A DNA stretch of 64,000 nt, from contig JBBRYI010000001.1 in the NCBI GenBank assembly GCA_038237805.1, forward strand, positions 1-64,000. Direction: 5' to 3'. The DNA is from JBBQFI01 sp038237805. GTDB lineage: Bacteria > Verrucomicrobiota > Verrucomicrobiia > Chthoniobacterales > UBA10450. Below are positions 35,042 to 44,051 of this stretch, in pieces. Below the pieces are notes generated by a model. It was not told the origin of the DNA, made no database searches, and saw only the letters and a program-made list of their open reading frames with translations. The stretch's first letter is position 1. Every line of letters starts with the position of its first letter. Made by a program: the position numbers and the translations under genes.

Positions 35042-36546
35042 GGTTCTCTGTTATCGAATTTTCCTTCGCGGATGGCGGTCGCTACCCGGGCGATATCATT
35101 GGATAACGCGCGGTCCTCCATAAGCGGCGGGGCGATGGAGCGCAGCACACCGAAAGCGCGTTCGACACCAACGCCTGCTTTGAGTGGCCGTCTATGTTCC
35201 AGTCCTTCCGCGGCCGCGAGCAATTCAATCGCAATCACATTCTCGGCGTTGTCCACAATGGTGCGAAACTTTAGCGCGCCGGTCATTCCCATGGAAACGT
35301 GATCTTCCTTCCCGCCAGAAGTGGGCACACTATCGACGCTCGCCGGATGCGCTAAAACTTTTGCTTCATTCAGCAACGACGCGGCAACAACGTGCGCAAT
35401 CATAAAGCCGGATTCGATCCCAGGTCGTCGCGCGAGAAATGCAGGAAGACCTTCATTCGAATCTGGATTAACGAGACGATCGGTGCGCCGTTCGCTGATG
35501 CTCATGAGATCTGTCACCGCGATCGCTGCGTAATCCAAAGCGAGGGCGAGCGGTGCCCCGTGAAAATTACCGCCCGAGATCACGTCTCCGTTATCAGAAA
35601 AAACAAGCGGGTTATCCGTCGCCGAAGAAGATTCCACGCGCAAAATCTCCTCGCAATGCGCCAGCGCGCCGCGGACTGCTCCATGCACCTGTGGCATGCA
35701 GCGAAGACTATAAGCATCCTGCACGCGCGGGTCGTCCCGCATATGAGATTGGCGAATTTCACTTCCGGCCAAGAGTTCGAGTAAATGTTTGGCGACAGCC
35801 ATCTGGCCGGGATGCGGACGCGCATTGTGAATTCGAGCATCAAACGCGGCCGGCGTGCCTTTGAGAGCTTCGAGTGTCATAGCCCCGGCAACATCGGCGA
35901 CGTGCGCGAGTGAGAGCGCCCGGTGCAGAGCCAGCCCCCCGACAGCGTGCATCGCCTGCGTGCCATTCAAAAGCGCCAGACCTTCTTTCGCTTCGAGCTG
36001 TATCGGTTGAAGGCGCGTTTGCTTCAATGCTTCCAGACTGGGCAAACGCTTTTCTTTGTAAAACGCTTCGCCTTCTCCAATCAACGCGAGCGCGAGGTGC
36101 GCGAGCGGTGCGAGATCACCACTCGCTCCGACTGAACCTTTCTCCGGAACAACGGGATGCACGCCGCGATTAAGCATTTCAATTAACAGCTCGATAACTT
36201 CGAATCGAATTCCGCTGAATCCGAGCGTCAGGACATTCGCGCGCAGCAGCATCATGGCGCGAACTTCCGCAGCAGAAAGCGGGACTCCGACTCCGCAAGA
36301 ATGACTTCGGACGAGGTTGCGTTGCAGATCACGAAGGTCGTTGTGCGCAATGTGAACTTCGGAAAGTTTGCCGAAACCGGTGCTCACGCCGTAAACCACA
36401 GCGTCGCGCGCGACGATGTCCTCGACCACACGCCGCGACTTGTCGATGCGTGGGCGCGCCCCCGCGGAAATTTGCACACGCTCATGGTTAATGGCTACCG
36501 CGGCAATCTCAGCGAGAGATAACGGCCGGCCGTTTAGTTCGATCAT
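35038..36546 (-). CDS. hutH: Histidine ammonia-lyase
   Basis: 502 residues. The MIO prosthetic group forms from Ala-Ser-Gly in GSVGASGDLAPLAHLAL. Also seen are YGVSTGFGKL near residue 55, SSATDNPLVF, and GNFHGAPLALALDY. It converts histidine to urocanate, the first hut step. First gene of a tightly coupled four-gene operon, whose promoter must lie in 36547-36642 or further upstream. No hutC or hutP regulator gene is present in the window. Confidence 0.98.
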   Translation of the reverse strand: MIELNGRPLSLAEIAAVAINHERVQISAGARPRIDKSRRVVEDIVARDAVVYGVSTGFGKLSEVHIAHNDLRDLQRNLVRSHSCGVGVPLSAAEVRAMMLLRANVLTLGFSGIRFEVIELLIEMLNRGVHPVVPEKGSVGASGDLAPLAHLALALIGEGEAFYKEKRLPSLEALKQTRLQPIQLEAKEGLALLNGTQAMHAVGGLALHRALSLAHVADVAGAMTLEALKGTPAAFDARIHNARPHPGQMAVAKHLLELLAGSEIRQSHMRDDPRVQDAYSLRCMPQVHGAVRGALAHCEEILRVESSSATDNPLVFSDNGDVISGGNFHGAPLALALDYAAIAVTDLMSISERRTDRLVNPDSNEGLPAFLARRPGIESGFMIAHVVAASLLNEAKVLAHPASVDSVPTSGGKEDHVSMGMTGALKFRTIVDNAENVIAIELLAAAEGLEHRRPLKAGVGVERAFGVLRSIAPPLMEDRALSNDIARVATAIREGKFDNREP

Positions 36547-36570
36547 CGCAACTTAGATACTACTGAGGTC

Positions 36571-36609
36571 AAAAAAAGGAAAGGCCAGGCCGACGAAACG
36601 GCCTGGCCT
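36571..36609 (-). terminator. Rho-independent terminator of the small lipoprotein gene
   Basis: A perfect 11-bp stem AGGCCAGGCCG / CGGCCTGGCCT with a 6-base loop, followed on the minus strand by TTCCTTTTTTT. It lies between the lipoprotein stop and the hutH start. Confidence 0.88.
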
Positions 36610-36642
36610 AAGTTAAAGTTATCCAGGGACGCACGACTCGAA

Positions 36643-36771
36643 CTATTTCGAGTAGCCGGTTGTCGAAGCGTTTGTGCTAGTCGACATCGTCTCCTTTTTC
36701 TGTGCGCAAGCACCCAAGCTAAGGGCACCGGCCAACACTGCTACGATCATGATCGCTTTGAGTAATTTCAC
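36643..36771 (-). CDS. 42-residue lipoprotein (small ORF)
   Basis: Starts at GTG with a strong AAGGAGG site 9 bases upstream (36782-36788). Reads MKLLKAIMIVAVLAGALSLG, then ACAQKKETMS and TSTNASTTGYSK. The lipobox LGAC gives a mature peptide of only 21 residues, rich in Ser/Thr, starting at Cys22. The strong ribosome-binding site, clean signal and dedicated terminator argue that it is real. Similar short Ser/Thr-rich lipoproteins occur in this phylum; the function is unknown. Confidence 0.82.
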   Translation of the reverse strand: MKLLKAIMIVAVLAGALSLGACAQKKETMSTSTNASTTGYSK

Positions 36772-36780
36772 TAATATTTC

Positions 36781-36788
36781 GCCTCCTT
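36781..36788 (-). promoter_or_regulatory. Strong ribosome-binding site of the small lipoprotein
   Basis: AAGGAGGC on the minus strand, 9 bases before the GTG start at 36771. It is the clearest Shine-Dalgarno sequence I found in the window and decides the start. Confidence 0.8.
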
Positions 36789-36878
36789 CCCTAGCTGGTT
36801 GCTGCCGTCTTTTAGGCGGAGAAGATCATCCACGCAACGATTTTTTTCTCCACCTTTTTCAGGATAAACAAAACAGGC

Positions 36879-37340
36879 TCAGGCTTCGATGACCACGGGC
36901 GTCTGTTCGTCGACCAAATCGAAAAGCTCAATCACGTCGGCGCTTGTCATGCGAATGCAGCCGTGGCTGGCAGGTTCACCAATCTGATCTTCGTGGTTCG
37001 TGCCATGAATATAAATGTAACGATCGCGCGTGTTCGCATTGTGCTCCTCCAGGCCATCGAGCCAAAAGATGCGCGACATTACCTGATCATCGTCCGGCGA
37101 CGACTGTTCGGTTTGGTCGATTGGTTCTCGGTTTTTGAACACAGTGCCGTTGAGAGTATTACCTCCGATTTTTTGTGCAATACGGAATTGTCCGATCGGC
37201 GTCTTCATGCTCCCTTCCTCGGAGCCGAGACCGAATCGCGACGTGGAAATCGGATAACTGCGAATGGACTCTTCACCAGCTTTAACCGTGAGCCGCTGAT
37301 CGCGTACCGAAATGTGAAGGCTCTTTGGCGGCGTTTGCAT
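36879..37340 (-). CDS. L,D-transpeptidase (YkuD family) without signal peptide
   Basis: 153 residues from MQTPPKSLHISVRDQRL. YkuD domain: SYPISTSRFGLGSEEGSMKT, PIGQF, YIYIHGTNHEDQIGEPASHG and CIRMTSADVIELFDLV, with catalytic His and Cys. An upstream in-frame extension would run antisense into asd and carries no export signal, so I prefer the short start. The lack of a recognisable signal peptide is odd for a wall enzyme; it may be exported otherwise or act on another substrate. Divergent from asd, 32 bases apart. Confidence 0.88.
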   Translation of the reverse strand: MQTPPKSLHISVRDQRLTVKAGEESIRSYPISTSRFGLGSEEGSMKTPIGQFRIAQKIGGNTLNGTVFKNREPIDQTEQSSPDDDQVMSRIFWLDGLEEHNANTRDRYIYIHGTNHEDQIGEPASHGCIRMTSADVIELFDLVDEQTPVVIEA

Positions 37341-37372
37341 GACGGACGCTGGACGATAAACTGCCCCAGCCG

Positions 37373-38371
37373 ATGAACAAGAGTTACCGTGTCGCAATCG
37401 TGGGAGCCACCGGGGCAGTCGGCGCCGAACTGCTGACTGTTTTTGAGCGGCGCTCATTTCCGGTTGCCAGCCTGCGGCTGCTCGCCTCATCGCGCTCCGC
37501 CGGCCGGCTGGTTCAGTTTCGAGGCAAATCCCTCCCAGTTGAAGAATTATCCGAGCAATCATTCGATAATATCGACATCGCTTTTTTCAGCGCTGGTGGT
37601 GATATTTCGCGTCGTTTTGTTCCCGCGGCGCGCAAGAGCGGCGCCATCGTCATCGATAATTCATCCGTGTTTCGTATGGAGCCGGGCGTGCCGCTTGTGA
37701 TTCCGGAGATTAACGGTGAAGACGTGCGGCAACATCGTGGATTGATTGCCAATCCGAATTGCACCACTGCAGTCGCGTTGATGGCGCTATATCCGCTACA
37801 CCGAACGTTTCATGTTCGCCGGATCTTTGCTGCAAGTTACCAGGCTGTTTCCGGAAGCGGTGCGCGCGCGATTGCGGAACTGAAACAACAGGTTGATTCA
37901 GCCGCGCAGAATTTGCCCCAAGTCGCGAGCGTTTTTCCCCATCTCATCGCGTTCAACGTCTTGCCTCACGTCGATGTTTTCCTAGAGGACGGGTACACGA
38001 AAGAAGAAAAAAAGATGGAGAATGAATCGCGCAAGATCATGCACCATCCGGATTTCCGCGCTTCCACGACCTGCGTCCGTGTTCCGGTATATCGTGCGCA
38101 CTCCGTGGCCGTAAGCGCGGAGTTCGAACGTCCCGTCTCAGTAGAACAGGCGCGCGAAGTTTTGGCCAAAGCGCCGGGATTGGAATTGGTGGATGAACCG
38201 CATGCGAACAAATATCCGACGCCGCTCGATGTCGCGGGCAAAGATAATTGCCAGGTGGGACGCGTGCGGCGCGATTGCGCGTTTGATAATGGTCTCGCCT
38301 TTTGGGTCTCGGGCGATCAACTCCTTAAGGGCGCCGCCTTAAACGCGGTGCAAATCGCCGAACTTCTTTAA
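37373..38371 (+). CDS. asd: Aspartate-semialdehyde dehydrogenase
   Basis: 332 residues. NADP-binding GATGAVGAELL, VIDNSSVFRM, catalytic Cys in ANPNCTTAVALM, ASYQAVSGSGARAI, and the substrate-binding RVPVYRAHS. It reduces aspartyl phosphate on the route to lysine, diaminopimelate, threonine and methionine. Full length. Confidence 0.97.
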   Translation: MNKSYRVAIVGATGAVGAELLTVFERRSFPVASLRLLASSRSAGRLVQFRGKSLPVEELSEQSFDNIDIAFFSAGGDISRRFVPAARKSGAIVIDNSSVFRMEPGVPLVIPEINGEDVRQHRGLIANPNCTTAVALMALYPLHRTFHVRRIFAASYQAVSGSGARAIAELKQQVDSAAQNLPQVASVFPHLIAFNVLPHVDVFLEDGYTKEEKKMENESRKIMHHPDFRASTTCVRVPVYRAHSVAVSAEFERPVSVEQAREVLAKAPGLELVDEPHANKYPTPLDVAGKDNCQVGRVRRDCAFDNGLAFWVSGDQLLKGAALNAVQIAELL

Positions 38372-38382
38372 CGCTACCCACT

Positions 38383-38500
38383 GTCATTCCGAGCGCAGGG
38401 AGGGACCTCACGATGACATGAACGAGCGTCGTGGTGCGAGAACCTTTGAGCAGCCACGATCAAGATTTTTCGTGAGGTCCTTCGCTGCGCTCAGGATGAC
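38383..38500. repeat. 31-bp inverted repeat after asd
   Basis: Arms 38383-38413 and 38470-38500 match at 27 of 31 positions (GTCATTCCGAGCGCAG... versus the complement of ...CTGCGCTCAGGATGAC). The stretch between partly pairs as well. This type of GTCATNCTGAGCGCAG palindrome is a common intergenic element in environmental bacteria. Confidence 0.7.
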
Positions 38501-38524
38501 CGCGCATTTCGAGACGACTAGAGC

Positions 38525-38557
38525 AAAAAGAACGGCCCCGGATTTCTCCGAGGCCGC
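38525..38557 (-). terminator. Terminator of the DUF6600 gene
   Basis: The stem CGGCCTCGG / CCGGGGCCG (one mismatch) encloses a 6-base loop, followed on the minus strand by TTCTTTTTG. It lies 24 bases after the stop at 38581. Confidence 0.8.
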
Positions 38558-38580
38558 TCGATTTGAATTCGATTCTCTTC

Positions 38581-40359
38581 TTAAGGCGTAGGTGAAGGCG
38601 AAGGCGATGCCTCCCCGCCCTTTCTACTCTGGCCGCCCTCTTTCTTTCCTTCCCCGCCAGCAGGCTGACCTTGCGCCCGGCCTTCGGGGGCGTTCCGCCG
38701 GTCGTGCCGGATCGCTGGATTGTCTGATTGGCCTGTTGGCGCTAGCTCGTTGCGTCCCTGATGTCTTTCCTGGCTCGCCTCGTTCGGTGTCGGATGCGAC
38801 TCCGAAGGGACAGGAGTGGTTTGATCGCGACCACCACTGCTCGTTGGTTTTCCTTGCGCCTCTTCCTCGGGCGCGAGACCTGAAGCGTTGTTCGATTCGC
38901 CTGTTGGCGCTAGCTCGTTCCGTCCTTGACGTCTCTCTTGGCCCGCCTCGTTCGGTGTCGGCCGCGACTCGGAAGGGACAGGCGTGATTTGATTACGACC
39001 ACGACCGCTCCTCGGTTTTCCTTGTGTCTGTTCCTCGGGCGCGAGACCTGAAGCGTTGTTACGTTCCGAGGCGCTTGGCGTTTCTTCTTTCGGTTTCTCA
39101 ATCACCCGATCTGGTGTCGGAGCTACTTGATCGGCCGGTCTCTCGGGACGGCCCCGCCCTCGTTTTACAGGCGTAGGTTGTTCTTCGCCCGCGACTGAAG
39201 CGGCGGCGGATGGTGTCGTCGCAGGTTTCTCACCGCGTCTGTCTTTTTGTTTTCCTCTTTCAGGTGCCATCGCCGGAGTTGCAGACGGCGCCGCGGTCGT
39301 CGCGGGGGTGGCAGAGACGATGGGTGTAGCGGACGCGACCGGCGTTGTTCTGGCAATTGGTGAAGTGCCAGCGGCGGGTGAGACCCCTGTTGCCGGCGAT
39401 GCTCCGGCTGCGGCTTTCTGATTCGGAGCGAAACTTGGCGGCGGAACTTTCTTCGAGTCTTCCGCTTTCATCTTCTGGACTAACTGAGTCTTGGCTTTCG
39501 GATCGGTAACGCCCGACCAGCCATGCTCGATTTTCGCCTGCGCAATCTTCGCTTTTACAATCTTTGGCGCGGCAGGCTGCGCGGATCTTTGGATCTTCAC
39601 AGGCGCCGCGATTACAAGCCTATCCCCCTGAACTTTCGTCATGTCAGTACCGCGGATCCCGCTCGTGAAATTCACATTAGTTTCACGCTCGAGCGTGAGC
39701 CGCTGGATTGGCCGAGTCGAATATTGGTTTACTTGATTGTAGTCGGGCCCGTAATTGTAGACCGTCGAATTGGTGTACGTGATATTCGTCACGTTAACCG
39801 TTTGATTGATAACGGTGACGTTTCGCGACGTCGGATAGATTCGATCGCGCAAAACCGGTTCGCCGATATAGCGAACGTCCACGAAATTGTAGTAAGACGG
39901 CCCAATATCGAATTCTACGTCGACCTGACTATTGATGGCCCGCCCCTCGTAAACGCGCTCGCGGGTTGGTGGAAGTGGCGCCCAGCCGATGCTATCCCCG
40001 CCGGTTCTCCATGATACCCAAGCCGGACCCCATTCGTAACCAGGCACCCACATCCAGCCTTGCTCCTCCAGACGTACCCAGCGGCCGTAATGGTAGGTTG
40101 CCCAGCCGAAATCTTCGTTGGACACCCAAGTCCAGCCAACATCGGTGTATGCCCAATAGCCATCCGTGTACGGTCGCCAATCGGCGTTGCTCGAAACATT
40201 CGGTTGCCAGCAGTAACCGTAATCGGCTACCTCAACCCAGTTGCCGTCGTTGAGATTATTGTAAAAGAAATCGATCGAGACTTCGCTTTGCGCGCAAACC
40301 CTTTGGGCCGCGGGCAAAATCAACGTCAAGACCGCCAATGCTAAGAGTATTCGTTTCAT
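38581..40359 (-). CDS. DUF6600 secreted protein with Pro/Ser/Arg-rich repeat tail
   Basis: About 592 residues from MKRILLALAVLTLILPA (a GTG nine bases earlier is possible). Signal peptide, then a Trp/Tyr-rich domain (about 25-150): WRPYTDGYWAYTDVGWTW, WATYHYGRWV, WVPGYEWGPAWVSWR and IGWAPLPP, typical of DUF6600. A middle region resembles NVTVINQTVNVTNITYTNST. From about 310 on the protein is low complexity and holds two near-copies of a unit of about 52 residues (NNASGLAPEE, GKP, TPVPSES, TPNEA, GRNELAPTG). The function is unknown; likely at the cell surface. Downstream of the DegP-type gene on the same strand. Confidence 0.85.
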   Translation of the reverse strand: MKRILLALAVLTLILPAAQRVCAQSEVSIDFFYNNLNDGNWVEVADYGYCWQPNVSSNADWRPYTDGYWAYTDVGWTWVSNEDFGWATYHYGRWVRLEEQGWMWVPGYEWGPAWVSWRTGGDSIGWAPLPPTRERVYEGRAINSQVDVEFDIGPSYYNFVDVRYIGEPVLRDRIYPTSRNVTVINQTVNVTNITYTNSTVYNYGPDYNQVNQYSTRPIQRLTLERETNVNFTSGIRGTDMTKVQGDRLVIAAPVKIQRSAQPAAPKIVKAKIAQAKIEHGWSGVTDPKAKTQLVQKMKAEDSKKVPPPSFAPNQKAAAGASPATGVSPAAGTSPIARTTPVASATPIVSATPATTAAPSATPAMAPERGKQKDRRGEKPATTPSAAASVAGEEQPTPVKRGRGRPERPADQVAPTPDRVIEKPKEETPSASERNNASGLAPEEQTQGKPRSGRGRNQITPVPSESRPTPNEAGQERRQGRNELAPTGESNNASGLAPEEEAQGKPTSSGGRDQTTPVPSESHPTPNEASQERHQGRNELAPTGQSDNPAIRHDRRNAPEGRAQGQPAGGEGKKEGGQSRKGGEASPSPSPTP

Positions 40360-40476
40360 AGTTGACACGGAAGTTTCGTGTTAGACCGGGGTCCCCTAAC
40401 GATTATTCACGCCTCCTTAAAATTCGGAGGCTGCACGCCGGCCGCGCGTTTTTCGCTAAAAAAAAGAAGCGAGTAT

Positions 40477-41988
40477 TTAGCGCGGACGCACCACCACAAA
40501 CGAGCGCGTGCGATGGCGACAAACCGACAAGACGTGTGTCTGATTGGGGTCGAGCGCGGTCACCATTTTCTTAAAATCATCAATCGATCGGATTGGGCGT
40601 TGATTAATTTCCTCGATGACGTCGCCCTTTTGCAACTCGCCGCTTGCAGCATCGTTCCCTGTCACGACAACGCCGCGAACATTGTTCGGCAGATCCAGTT
40701 GCTGAATCAGCGCGGGCGTCAGCTCGCTCACTTCCACTGAACCTAACGCATCGTTTTCATCCGGCTGTTCCTCGTTAGGCGGAGGCGTCCCCTGTGGTTG
40801 ATTCGGAGCCGGCACTGCGCGCGCCGTCTGGTAATTCTGCGGCTGCTCTTTGATCGCAGTCGTTAACTTCACCGGTTTCCCATCGCGCTGGACTTCCAAT
40901 TCTATCTTTTTGTTTACCTGTGCTTGCGAAACCAGCGATCGCAGTTCGGGAAAACTTCTCACGTCATGGCCGTCGAAGCGCAAAATCACGTCGCCTTTTT
41001 GCATTTGTGCCTCAGCCGCCGGAGAACCAGGCACGACATCATCAACGACCACACCTTGCGCGGGTTGCAGTCCTTGCCCGGGCAGCCCCGCACGCGATTG
41101 GATTCCGAGATACCCGCGAATGATGCGGCCGTTCTTAAGCAAGCTCTCCAGCGCGACGCGCACTGTATTAGATGGAATCGCGAAGCCAATACCTTGCGAT
41201 CCGCCACTGCGCGAAATGATCGCGGTGTTGATGCCGATTACTTCGCCTTGCAAATTCACCAATGGCCCACCGCTGTTGCCGGGATTGATTGCGGCGTTGG
41301 TCTGCAAATAATCGCCGAAACCATCCACCCGATTCGGCCGTCCTTTGGAACTGATGATTCCGTCAGTGACCGTCTCTTCGAAACCAAATGGGTTACCGAT
41401 GGCGAGGACGAAATCGCCCGCTTGGACTAAATCCGAATCGCCGAGCTTGAGCGGCTTCACACCGGGCTCATCCACTTTTAAGACCGCCAGGTCGGCCACC
41501 GCGTCCGCGCCGACCAGACGAGCCTTCTTCGTGCGTCCGTCGCTCAATTGCACTTCAATATCATCCACCTGATCGACGACGTGATTGTTTGTAATAATAT
41601 GTCCCTCGTTACTTACAATCACCCCCGAGCCTAACGAGTTCTGAACCATCGCCTCATCGTTTGGATTGCGATATCCTCGTGGATTACGGTTGAAAAATTC
41701 GAATGGATCGAGCCCGTACTGCCGGCGGACAGGCAATTTGCGCGAAGTCTTCACGCTCACAACCGAAGGTAGGATTGTGCTGACAAGAGCGCGTCGTTCG
41801 CGATCCAGCGCCGCAAGAGTCGGGACCGATTTCGGGTCCACGCTCGAGCTGGCAGCTAATGTGTAGGGTTCCGGTCCTACCCGCGCCAGCAGCGGCAACC
41901 GTCCGTGCTTGATTTGATAATCGTAGAGCGCGGAAATTCCGAGGCTCAAGACCACAACGAAGAAGAAAAATTTAAATAGATTTCTCAT
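40477..41988 (-). CDS. DegP/HtrA-type serine protease with two PDZ domains
   Basis: 503 residues. N-terminal membrane anchor (LFKFFFFVVVLSLGISALY). Trypsin-like domain: His in HIITNNHVVD, Asp in AVADLAVLKV, Ser in NPGNSGGPLVN. PDZ1 (about 290-385, RGYLGIQSRAGL to QRDGKPVKL) and PDZ2 (about 415-500, GSVEVSELTPAL, GELQKGDVIEEIN). It handles misfolded envelope proteins. The linker has PPPNEEQPDEND, part of which is coded by a dispersed motif copy (40772); another is at 41630. The ATG overlaps the recG stop (TAATG), so it is coupled to recG. Confidence 0.95.
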   Translation of the reverse strand: MRNLFKFFFFVVVLSLGISALYDYQIKHGRLPLLARVGPEPYTLAASSSVDPKSVPTLAALDRERRALVSTILPSVVSVKTSRKLPVRRQYGLDPFEFFNRNPRGYRNPNDEAMVQNSLGSGVIVSNEGHIITNNHVVDQVDDIEVQLSDGRTKKARLVGADAVADLAVLKVDEPGVKPLKLGDSDLVQAGDFVLAIGNPFGFEETVTDGIISSKGRPNRVDGFGDYLQTNAAINPGNSGGPLVNLQGEVIGINTAIISRSGGSQGIGFAIPSNTVRVALESLLKNGRIIRGYLGIQSRAGLPGQGLQPAQGVVVDDVVPGSPAAEAQMQKGDVILRFDGHDVRSFPELRSLVSQAQVNKKIELEVQRDGKPVKLTTAIKEQPQNYQTARAVPAPNQPQGTPPPNEEQPDENDALGSVEVSELTPALIQQLDLPNNVRGVVVTGNDAASGELQKGDVIEEINQRPIRSIDDFKKMVTALDPNQTHVLSVCRHRTRSFVVVRPR

Positions 41989-44051
41989 TAGCTCACGTGG
42001 GAAAAGGTTCGTCCCTCTTGTTCGACAATCAATCGTCGGAAACGTTGATTTTGCGTGGATTCCAGCCGTGGATCTTCCTTGAAAATCTGCATCGCGACAG
42101 CGCGGGCACGGCGCATCAACGCCGCGTCCGTTTTTAGATTCCCCAGCTTGAGAGTCGGCAGTCCGCTCTGTGCCGTGCCGAGCAAATCGCCCGGACCGCG
42201 CAAGTCCCAGTCGGCTTCCGCGACCTCGAAGCCGTTACTGGTTTTTTCCAGCACGCTGAGCTTGGCCCGAGTTTCTTCGGACGCATCGTCGCTCAACAAA
42301 ACGCAATAGGACTTGTGTTCGCCGCGCCCGATTCGCCCGCGCAGTTGATGCAACTGCGCCACACCAAAGCGCTCCGCGTTTTCAATGATCATGACGCTGG
42401 CGTTAGGCACATCCACACCGACTTCAATTACGGTCGTGCTGATCAGGATGCTCGTTTCGCCGCGTCGAAACCTTTCCATTGTCGCATACTTTTCCTGTGA
42501 TGCGATGCGACCGTGCAACAATTCGCAGCGAAATGGCCGCAACCGTTCTCGCCACAACTCAAATTCGGCTGCCGCAGCTTTCACATCCAACTTTTCGCTT
42601 TCATCGATCAAGGGATAAATCACGTAGGCTTGCCGGCCAGCTTCCAGCTCTTTCCGGAGAAATGTCAGCACCTCTGGCAACTTGGCGCTTTCGCGCACCG
42701 CCGTAACGATTTTCCCGCGGTGGCGCGGCATTTCATCGATCGTCGAAACATCAAGATCGCCGTAAATTGTCATCGTTAATGTGCGCGGAATTGGCGTAGC
42801 CGTCATGACCAGAACATCTGGCGCCGGCTCCCGACTCGTTAGGCGCGCGCGTTGTGCGACGCCGAATTTATGTTGCTCATCAATTACTGCGAGTCCGAGA
42901 TTCTCGAAAGAAACAGAATCATACAAAAGCGCATGCGTTCCGATCATAACGTCCGGTTTCTCTTCGCCCGCTATCAAGGGGAGAAAACTTTCTTCGCTTC
43001 GCGCGGCTGTGCGCAATGCAATCTTCACATCGATCGGCTCGAGCCAGCGGCGAAGAACCTCATAATGCTGATCCGCCAGAATTTGCGTGGGCGCCATTAA
43101 AGCTGTTTGAAATCCCGCTTCGACGGCCAGCAGAATCGCGGCAATTGCAACCACGGTTTTTCCCGAGCCAACGTCGCCTTGCATCAATCGATTCATCGGG
43201 TGATGCGATTTCAAATCGTGGCGCAGCTCTTCGATGACACGCAGCTGCGCATCCGTCAGATCAAACGGCAGTGCGCACAAAAACCTCTCGAGCAATTTAC
43301 CCGGGCCACAATGCGCCTGGCCGCTCCTGATCGATGATTCGAACCGGCGCGACGCGATCACCATTTGCATCGCGAAAAATTCCGATAGCACCAAGTGTTG
43401 ACGCGCGCTCGCGAGTGTCTCGATCGTTTCAGGGAAATGAATTTCATGCAATGCAGTCGCGCGCGATCCATCATTCAGTTCATCCGGCAGAATAGATTCG
43501 ATCGCCGTGCCATCGATTTCTTGGAGCGTTCGATAAATGAGGCTGCGCAAGACCCGCTGCGATAATCCTTCTGTGGCCGGATAGATCGGCGTAATTCTGC
43601 GGAAGTGAATCGAAATCTCCTCGTCGTTCTCGATCACTTCGAATTCGGGATGATCGATGCAAATGCGTTTTCCCCGCAGTTTCGGTTTTCCGAAAATTAC
43701 CAGTCGCTGACCGGTGGCGATCATTTTCTGCACGTAATGGAGATTGAACCAGCGGCAGACAATCGGCTGACTCAGTGCATTGGCCTGCGATTCTTCCAAG
43801 GTTGCTTCGAAGATTTTTTTCCAGCCGCCAAACCGGCGGACTTGCGTTTTGACTACTTCGCCGCACAAGCAAATCGGCACGGAAGATTCTTCATGAGGAA
43901 AGCGCGGAAACTCACCTCGATCTTCGTGACGCCGCGGGAAATGCGTGAGCAAATCCTCGACGGTTTCGATTTCCAGCCGGCGGAGTGGTGTGAGTTTCGC
44001 GCGCGGCACCCACTCCAGGTCCGCAAGCGGTTGCGAAAATTCTATCGTCAT
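41988..44051 (-). CDS. recG: ATP-dependent DNA helicase RecG
   Basis: 687 residues from MTIEFSQPLADLEWVPRA. Wedge/OB domain (CGEVVKTQVRRFGGWKKIFE), helicase motif I MQGDVGSGKTVVAI, motif II DEQHKFGVAQRARL, motif III TATPIPRTL, motif VI region HQLRGRIGRGEHKSYC. It remodels stalled forks and branched DNA. The start overlaps the recJ stop by 4 bases, so recJ-recG-degP form one run. A motif copy (CCTAACGAGT on minus) is at 42836. Confidence 0.97.
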   Translation of the reverse strand: MTIEFSQPLADLEWVPRAKLTPLRRLEIETVEDLLTHFPRRHEDRGEFPRFPHEESSVPICLCGEVVKTQVRRFGGWKKIFEATLEESQANALSQPIVCRWFNLHYVQKMIATGQRLVIFGKPKLRGKRICIDHPEFEVIENDEEISIHFRRITPIYPATEGLSQRVLRSLIYRTLQEIDGTAIESILPDELNDGSRATALHEIHFPETIETLASARQHLVLSEFFAMQMVIASRRFESSIRSGQAHCGPGKLLERFLCALPFDLTDAQLRVIEELRHDLKSHHPMNRLMQGDVGSGKTVVAIAAILLAVEAGFQTALMAPTQILADQHYEVLRRWLEPIDVKIALRTAARSEESFLPLIAGEEKPDVMIGTHALLYDSVSFENLGLAVIDEQHKFGVAQRARLTSREPAPDVLVMTATPIPRTLTMTIYGDLDVSTIDEMPRHRGKIVTAVRESAKLPEVLTFLRKELEAGRQAYVIYPLIDESEKLDVKAAAAEFELWRERLRPFRCELLHGRIASQEKYATMERFRRGETSILISTTVIEVGVDVPNASVMIIENAERFGVAQLHQLRGRIGRGEHKSYCVLLSDDASEETRAKLSVLEKTSNGFEVAEADWDLRGPGDLLGTAQSGLPTLKLGNLKTDAALMRRARAVAMQIFKEDPRLESTQNQRFRRLIVEQEGRTFSHVS

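Noticed and set aside
37341..37562. Longer N-terminus for the second L,D-transpeptidase
   Set aside because: The extension lies antisense to asd, has no signal peptide and is rich in Arg and Trp as shadows often are.
40369..40476. Terminator in the A-rich gap between the DegP-type and DUF6600 genes
   Set aside because: No stable stem precedes the T-run on the minus strand; only weak pairing is seen.
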